This document shows, one piece after another, positions 60,254-64,000 of a stretch of DNA of 64,000 nt. A program made the translations under genes and the position numbers. The number at the start of each line of letters is the position of its first letter. The first letter of the stretch is position 1. This DNA comes from Sporolactobacillus putidus. GTDB lineage: Bacteria; Bacillota; Bacilli; Bacillales; Sporolactobacillaceae. The DNA is taken from contig NZ_BMOK01000013.1 in assembly GCF_014647035.1 (NCBI RefSeq), forward strand, positions 1 through 64,000, given 5' to 3'. Under the pieces are notes generated by a model that did no database searches, was not told the DNA's origin, and saw nothing but the letters and a program-made list of their open reading frames with translations.

Positions 60254-61570
60254 ATGAGTAAAGTTCAATCAACATTGACCTCAACAGCCGACAGTCAATC
60301 CAAGTTCCGTGAAATGGTTACCAACCGCAGGAGAGGATGGCGGCGTTTCGTTTTGCTCATTTGGGCGCTTATGGGACCCGGCTTGATTGCTGCGATGGCA
60401 AATAATGATGCCGGCGGGGTGATTTCTTACACGGTGACAGGGGCAGTATTCGGTATCGGCCTTTTTGTTCCCTTGATCCTGTGCCTGGCCCCTTTGACCT
60501 TTACGATCCAGGAAATGAGCATGCGTCTTGGCGCCGTAACACAGGAGGGCTTCTCCAAACTGGCCCTGCGGCGCTACGGACGATTCTGGGGATACTATCA
60601 TATCTCAACTCTTGCTTTTGAAAATTTGCTGATACTGGTTACTGAATTCATCGGAATGACGGCCGGACTCGTTCTGCTGGGCTTGCCTTTATGGCTGAGT
60701 TCCTTGTTCTGTTTACTGCTTGTTGTCGTTTTCGTTCTCTTTACCGGGTACTGGACAAAAGAGCGGGTAGCGCTTTTTATAGCCGCACTGAATGTGATCT
60801 TTTTGGTGGTTGCAGCAATGACACATCCGAGTCTGGCAGCTATAGGGCATGCTTTTGCGGCGTGGAACGTTCCGGCCGCGCTTCAGGGCGGTGTGATTTG
60901 GTACGTGATCGCGACCATCGGTAACGCGGTCGCCCCGTGGATGGTCTTTTTTCAAGGGAGCGGGACCGTTGATAAAGGGGTAACGGCGCAAGAGCTTCGT
61001 CTTGGCCGAATCGACACGGCCGTAGGCATTCTCTTTCAGGTCATTATCGCCGCAGGAGCGATCATCGCAGGCGCGGCTCTTTTTGGTCACATTCAAAATA
61101 TCAGCAGTGCGGGACCATCCGATATGATCCTGGCGCTTAATAACGTTGTCGGGCGGTGGCCGGCTATTCTGTTTGGGCTCGGACTGTTCAATGCCGGTTT
61201 TCTGGCCTCGATAACGGTTTCGCTTTCTTCTTCCTGGAGTATAGCGGAGCTGTTTGGCTGGTCAAAAAGTCTCAATGACAAGATATGGGAAGCACCTAAA
61301 TTTTATGCAGTCTATTTTGGGAGCCTGATCCTAGCGGCGTTTGCCATTCTGATACCCAACTTGCCGCTAAATTATTTCTCTGTCATCGCTCAGGTCATCG
61401 GTGGTATTTTGATGCTTCCCCTGCTTATTTTCATGGTCTTAATGACGAGCAACCGAGAGCTGATGGGACCATACAGAACCAGGATGTTCGGCCAAATATG
61501 GAGCTGGACCATGGTCATCTTACTGATCGGATTGACTTTAGCCAGCTTTTGGCAGACGTTCTTTCAATAA
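60254..61570 (+). CDS. Nramp-related transporter (NRMT-like)
   Basis: A 438-residue carrier with about eleven helices of the Nramp superfamily. Helix 1 reads GPGLIAAMANNDAGGVISYT with D52 where Nramp has DPGN, but the Asn is replaced by Gly. Helix 6 reads TIGNAVAPWMVFFQGS where Nramp has the MPH motif, so the metal-binding Met and His are lost (227-229 APW). Proteins with such changes include Nramp-related magnesium transporters, so magnesium or another hard cation is more likely than manganese or iron. That is inference from motifs. The ATG at 60254 has a weak GGGATGTG site. Confidence 0.85.
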   Translation: MSKVQSTLTSTADSQSKFREMVTNRRRGWRRFVLLIWALMGPGLIAAMANNDAGGVISYTVTGAVFGIGLFVPLILCLAPLTFTIQEMSMRLGAVTQEGFSKLALRRYGRFWGYYHISTLAFENLLILVTEFIGMTAGLVLLGLPLWLSSLFCLLLVVVFVLFTGYWTKERVALFIAALNVIFLVVAAMTHPSLAAIGHAFAAWNVPAALQGGVIWYVIATIGNAVAPWMVFFQGSGTVDKGVTAQELRLGRIDTAVGILFQVIIAAGAIIAGAALFGHIQNISSAGPSDMILALNNVVGRWPAILFGLGLFNAGFLASITVSLSSSWSIAELFGWSKSLNDKIWEAPKFYAVYFGSLILAAFAILIPNLPLNYFSVIAQVIGGILMLPLLIFMVLMTSNRELMGPYRTRMFGQIWSWTMVILLIGLTLASFWQTFFQ

Positions 61571-61867
61571 AAAAAGCAAGTTCCAGCGCCGCTTCAAAAA
61601 AGTGAAGAAATTTTTGCTAAGGGAAACGCCTTTGCTCCTAAGAAAAAAACTATTGAGCAGCTGGCTAACGTAAAATACGTTAACTGCTGCTCCTTATTAA
61701 AATAGTCAAAAGCTTTGCTCTTAAAGAGAGAGTATGATTGTTTTAATAACTGGACCGTCAATTCTGTAGAACTTGATTTGATTAGAGAATCGCCCAAGTT
61801 TATAAATTACGCTTAACTTTTTAATTGTTTTTTGTTATATTGGTTATATAAATATGAATAATCAATG
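61571..61867. other. Gene-free stretch with a hairpin
   Basis: A nested inverted repeat (GAGCAG at 61655-61660 with CTGCTC at 61687-61692, and TAACGTA with TACGTTA inside) is the main structure. It may terminate the Nramp-related gene, although the T tract is poor. The short minus-strand frame at 61594-61797 is not protein-like. Confidence 0.4.
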
Positions 61868-61915
61868 TTGAGTATAAGAACTCAACTTTTTATTTATTTT
61901 ATAATTCAACGTTGA
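61862..61915. promoter_or_regulatory. Paired TCAAYGTTGA motifs and hairpin before the ABC operon
   Basis: TCAATGTTGA (61862-61871) and the perfect palindrome TCAACGTTGA (61906-61915) lie 44 bp apart before the ABC ATPase gene. TCAAAGTTGA recurs at 63464-63473, before the padR gene. GTTGAGT/ACTCAAC (61868-61874 and 61880-61886) also form a hairpin followed by TTTTTATTT, which could attenuate transcription. Confidence 0.55.
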
Positions 61916-61946
61916 CTATTCAAAGATAACCAAAGGAGGATTATGG

Positions 61947-62654
61947 ATGCCTGACATTTTGATTCAAGCAAAGGGTCTTAAAAAGCAATACGATTCAAGA
62001 AATGTTGTTAATGGTGTTTCAATCACAGTGCACGAGAAAGAAATTCTGGCGATTATCGGCCCAAACGGAGCGGGAAAATCCACTACAATTGAGATGATGC
62101 TTGGAATAAGAAAACAGGACGAGGGAGAAGTTGGTTACTGGGTGCACGATTACCGTAAGTCGATAGGCGCGCAGCTTCAGGCCACTCCTTTTTTTCCGGG
62201 ATTAACGGCCATTGAAAATTTAAATCTTTTTGCCGCGTTTTATAAGAGAAAACTTCCGAAACAGAAAGCGGTGGAGCTGCTGACTCTGTGTGGTTTAAGC
62301 GAAGTGGTGAAAACAGAGGCGTCGAAACTGTCCGGTGGGCAGCAAAAACGTCTGGCTATTGCGGTGGCACTGGTACATGATCCGAAAGTCGTTTTTCTGG
62401 ATGAACCGACTTCCGCGCTGGATCCCAAGTCTCGGAGGGAGATTCACCAATTGATCCTGGATTTGAATCGGAAAGGAACCACGGTGGTCTTTACGTCACA
62501 TGACATGGATGAAGTCACAAAACTTTCCTATCGTGTGATCATGATTGATCAGGGAATGGTGATTGCCGAGGGGACTGTAAAGGCATTGTGTCAGAAACAT
62601 GGCGTTCAGAATCTTGAAGAACTGTATTTACAATTAACTATGGGAGAGAACTGA
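61947..62654 (+). CDS. ABC transporter ATP-binding protein
   Basis: A 235-residue ATPase of the antibiotic-export type. Walker A is IIGPNGAGKSTTIEMMLG (about residues 35-52), the signature KLSGGQQKRLAIAVALVHDP, Walker B VVFLDEPTSALDP and the switch FTSHDMDEVTK. The ATG at 61947 has AGGAGG seven bases upstream. The permease gene begins one base after its stop, and a PadR regulator follows. The set is an inducible exporter module for a peptide or drug. Confidence 0.94.
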   Translation: MPDILIQAKGLKKQYDSRNVVNGVSITVHEKEILAIIGPNGAGKSTTIEMMLGIRKQDEGEVGYWVHDYRKSIGAQLQATPFFPGLTAIENLNLFAAFYKRKLPKQKAVELLTLCGLSEVVKTEASKLSGGQQKRLAIAVALVHDPKVVFLDEPTSALDPKSRREIHQLILDLNRKGTTVVFTSHDMDEVTKLSYRVIMIDQGMVIAEGTVKALCQKHGVQNLEELYLQLTMGEN

Positions 62655-62655
62655 C

Positions 62656-63420
62656 ATGATGACGATATTAAAAACGATGATTGTGACGTCACTGAGGGAT
62701 AAAATCACTCTGTTTTACTCGATTATTTTTCCAATCGGACTGTTGATTGGCCTGGGTTATTATTTTAATAACGATGCTTACACGCCGAAACTTTTAACCG
62801 GCGTGATCGCTTTAAGCTCATTGTTCTGGGGTGTTTCCGGAATCGCCTTCCAGGTTCATGGGCAGCGCAGCCGAGGAGTTTATCAATTATTGAAATTAAC
62901 ACCCTTTCCGGTTATCGGTTTTATTTTTCTGATGACGGCCGCCCGAACGATTTTAGGAATAGTGATTAATTTAGTCGTTCTTTTCACAGGAACACTTTTT
63001 TTCAATGTGGCTATTAACCTTGGTCAAGTGCTTGCGCTGTTGGGGATGATGTTTATCGGCATCTTGTGTTTTACGTGCTTAGGCTTTCTGATCTCCAATT
63101 TTGCCCATAACGAAGGTCAAATCAGTATTATATCAAACCTCCTCTTCATGCCGATGATTTTTGGAACGGATACCTTCTATTCCCTGCATTCCGCTCCAGG
63201 CTGGGTTGTAAAGATGGGTGAGCTGTTCCCGCTTGGTTATTATGTTCACGGCTTGCGATCGGCGCTGGGGACATCGAATATGTCTTTTACTGGTTCAGTA
63301 ATGATCTTGGTTATTTTTACGTTCGTCCTGCTGCTCCTGTCGGCGGTCACTTTTAATCAGGAGGGAAAAGGTCAGATCCGATTGAAAAAAGTCATGAGAA
63401 ATCCCGACCATGTTGCATAG
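62656..63420 (+). CDS. ABC-2 type permease
   Basis: A 254-residue membrane protein with six helices. It begins MTILKTMIVTSLRDKITLFY and has FPIGLLIGLGYYFNNDAYTP after helix 1. The coupling region is VHGQRSRGVYQLLKLTPFPV, and AHNEGQISIISNLLFMPMIF comes before the last helices. It forms the exporter with the preceding ATPase. GGGAG precedes the ATG. The substrate is unknown. Confidence 0.9.
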   Translation: MMTILKTMIVTSLRDKITLFYSIIFPIGLLIGLGYYFNNDAYTPKLLTGVIALSSLFWGVSGIAFQVHGQRSRGVYQLLKLTPFPVIGFIFLMTAARTILGIVINLVVLFTGTLFFNVAINLGQVLALLGMMFIGILCFTCLGFLISNFAHNEGQISIISNLLFMPMIFGTDTFYSLHSAPGWVVKMGELFPLGYYVHGLRSALGTSNMSFTGSVMILVIFTFVLLLLSAVTFNQEGKGQIRLKKVMRNPDHVA

Positions 63421-63463
63421 CCACAGCCTGATCTTTATGATATGATTAATTCTACACAAATAG

Positions 63464-63473
63464 TCAAAGTTGA
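63464..63473. promoter_or_regulatory. TCAAAGTTGA motif before padR
   Basis: This matches the two motifs before the ABC operon except at the central position. It lies 26 bp before the padR start, where a bound repressor would block transcription. Confidence 0.45.
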
Positions 63474-63498
63474 TTAAGTAAGTTTGAGGTGTTGTAAA

Positions 63499-64000
63499 AT
63501 GGTTCGTCTCATGGTGCTTGGAATGTTAAAAATAAAGTCTCTGTCCGGGTATGAAATTCAGCAAATACTGCAGACGAACCAGTCGGATATCTGGGCCGGA
63601 ATCCTGCCGGGATCCATCTATCATGCATTGAAGAAGATGGAAAAAGAAGGGCTTGTTGAAGTGGATAGTGTGGAACAAACGGGCCATCGCATCAAAGCGA
63701 TTTATAAGATCACGGAAAAAGGGCAGGTTGAGTATATCCGATTACTGAAAGAAAGCCTGGTTGAGAATTCAGTGATTTTGCCAGGCACACTCTATACGGG
63801 CTTAGCCTTCCTTCATGATCTGCCGAAAGACGAGAAACTGCGGGCATTTAAAGAACAAAAATTAATGATTGAAAAGGAATTGGATAAATTAAGAGCAGGT
63901 CAGAAGGAAAAAGAACAATACGTCACCCTGGATACTATTGCTAGACTGCAATTTGAAAACATGTTTGATCACTGCAAATTGCAAATTGATTTTATTCAGA
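63499..64000 (+). CDS. PadR-family transcriptional regulator (runs past the window end)
   Basis: The first 167 residues of a PadR regulator. The winged helix contains MVLGMLKIKSLSGYEIQQIL, GILPGSIYHALKKMEKEGLV and IKAIYKITEKGQVEYIRLLK. The C-terminal coiled-coil dimerisation arm (KLMIEKELDKLRAGQKEKEQ) is cut by the window edge. GAGGTG precedes the ATG at 63499. It follows the ABC exporter by 78 bp and probably represses it, as is usual for PadR/ABC pairs. Confidence 0.9.
   Translation, partial: MVRLMVLGMLKIKSLSGYEIQQILQTNQSDIWAGILPGSIYHALKKMEKEGLVEVDSVEQTGHRIKAIYKITEKGQVEYIRLLKESLVENSVILPGTLYTGLAFLHDLPKDEKLRAFKEQKLMIEKELDKLRAGQKEKEQYVTLDTIARLQFENMFDHCKLQIDFIQ

Overview
The window reads as a chromosomal accessory region of a low-to-moderate-GC, spore-forming Gram-positive of the Bacillales. 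Ribosome binding sites are strong AGGAGG types, TTG and GTG starts are common, and Bacillus-type genes are present (Mqo, a YxlE/F/G-like cassette, a CotB-like triple-repeat protein, LCP, MarR/PadR/TetR/HxlR switches). The maltose phosphorylase, MalT, GalM, PgmB and MalR cluster is typical of lactic acid bacteria. Together with a secreted fructan hydrolase, this suggests a Sporolactobacillus-like organism. That is an inference from gene content only. I see no rRNA, tRNA, CRISPR, phage or transposase genes.

Layout. 0-9.6 kb: an Aas-type acyl ligase, two small unknown genes inside a repeated element, a MarR/quinone-reductase pair sharing an operator, a large secreted levanase with a domain nested inside a domain, and Mqo. 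9.7-20.7 kb: small housekeeping and stress genes, a GntR-DUF2000-EamA operon whose transporter is frameshifted, an ArsB-like carrier with a CotB-like protein, a flavin reductase and a threonine aldolase. 20.7-31 kb: an MBL-fold/TetR operon, HxlR, a pentapeptide protein, isochorismatase-like hydrolases, a deletion scar joining two truncated genes, YbaK, an XRE remnant, a large repeat array, an FAD monooxygenase and a DMT transporter with a divergent XRE-cupin regulator. 31-42 kb: an XRE regulator with a YxlE/F/G-like ABC cassette, several GNAT enzymes (two damaged), AraC, MFS, PhzF, a nitrilase-family enzyme and a macro-domain protein. 42-49.3 kb: the maltose cluster with three or four palindromic operators. 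49.5-55 kb: an EAL-CBS-GGDEF protein, decayed ltrA and DNA-glycosylase genes, and large repeat arrays. 55-64 kb: a SWIM protein, two XRE-DUF1232 paralogues flanking an LCP enzyme, an Nramp-related transporter without the usual metal motifs, and an ABC exporter with a PadR regulator that continues past the window end.

Two themes stand out. First, nine separate intergenic spaces contain short degenerate tandem arrays. Their sequences differ, but nearly all have a 20-21 bp period, about two turns of B-DNA. The largest has the hexamer GATATA exactly every 20 bp, 33 times, and contains a near-perfect 200-bp second-order duplication. Two arrays have nearly identical flanks 23.5 kb apart, and one of these copies carries two small genes at the point where the other copy is closed. 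No array enters an intact gene. Second, the region is decaying. At least eight genes show frameshifts, in-frame stops or truncation, including two divergent genes that each lost their 5' half at one junction.

Regulation can be read directly in several places: matched operators for the MarR, TetR, MalR and (less surely) PadR regulators, a cre-like site upstream of the levanase, and several intrinsic terminators.
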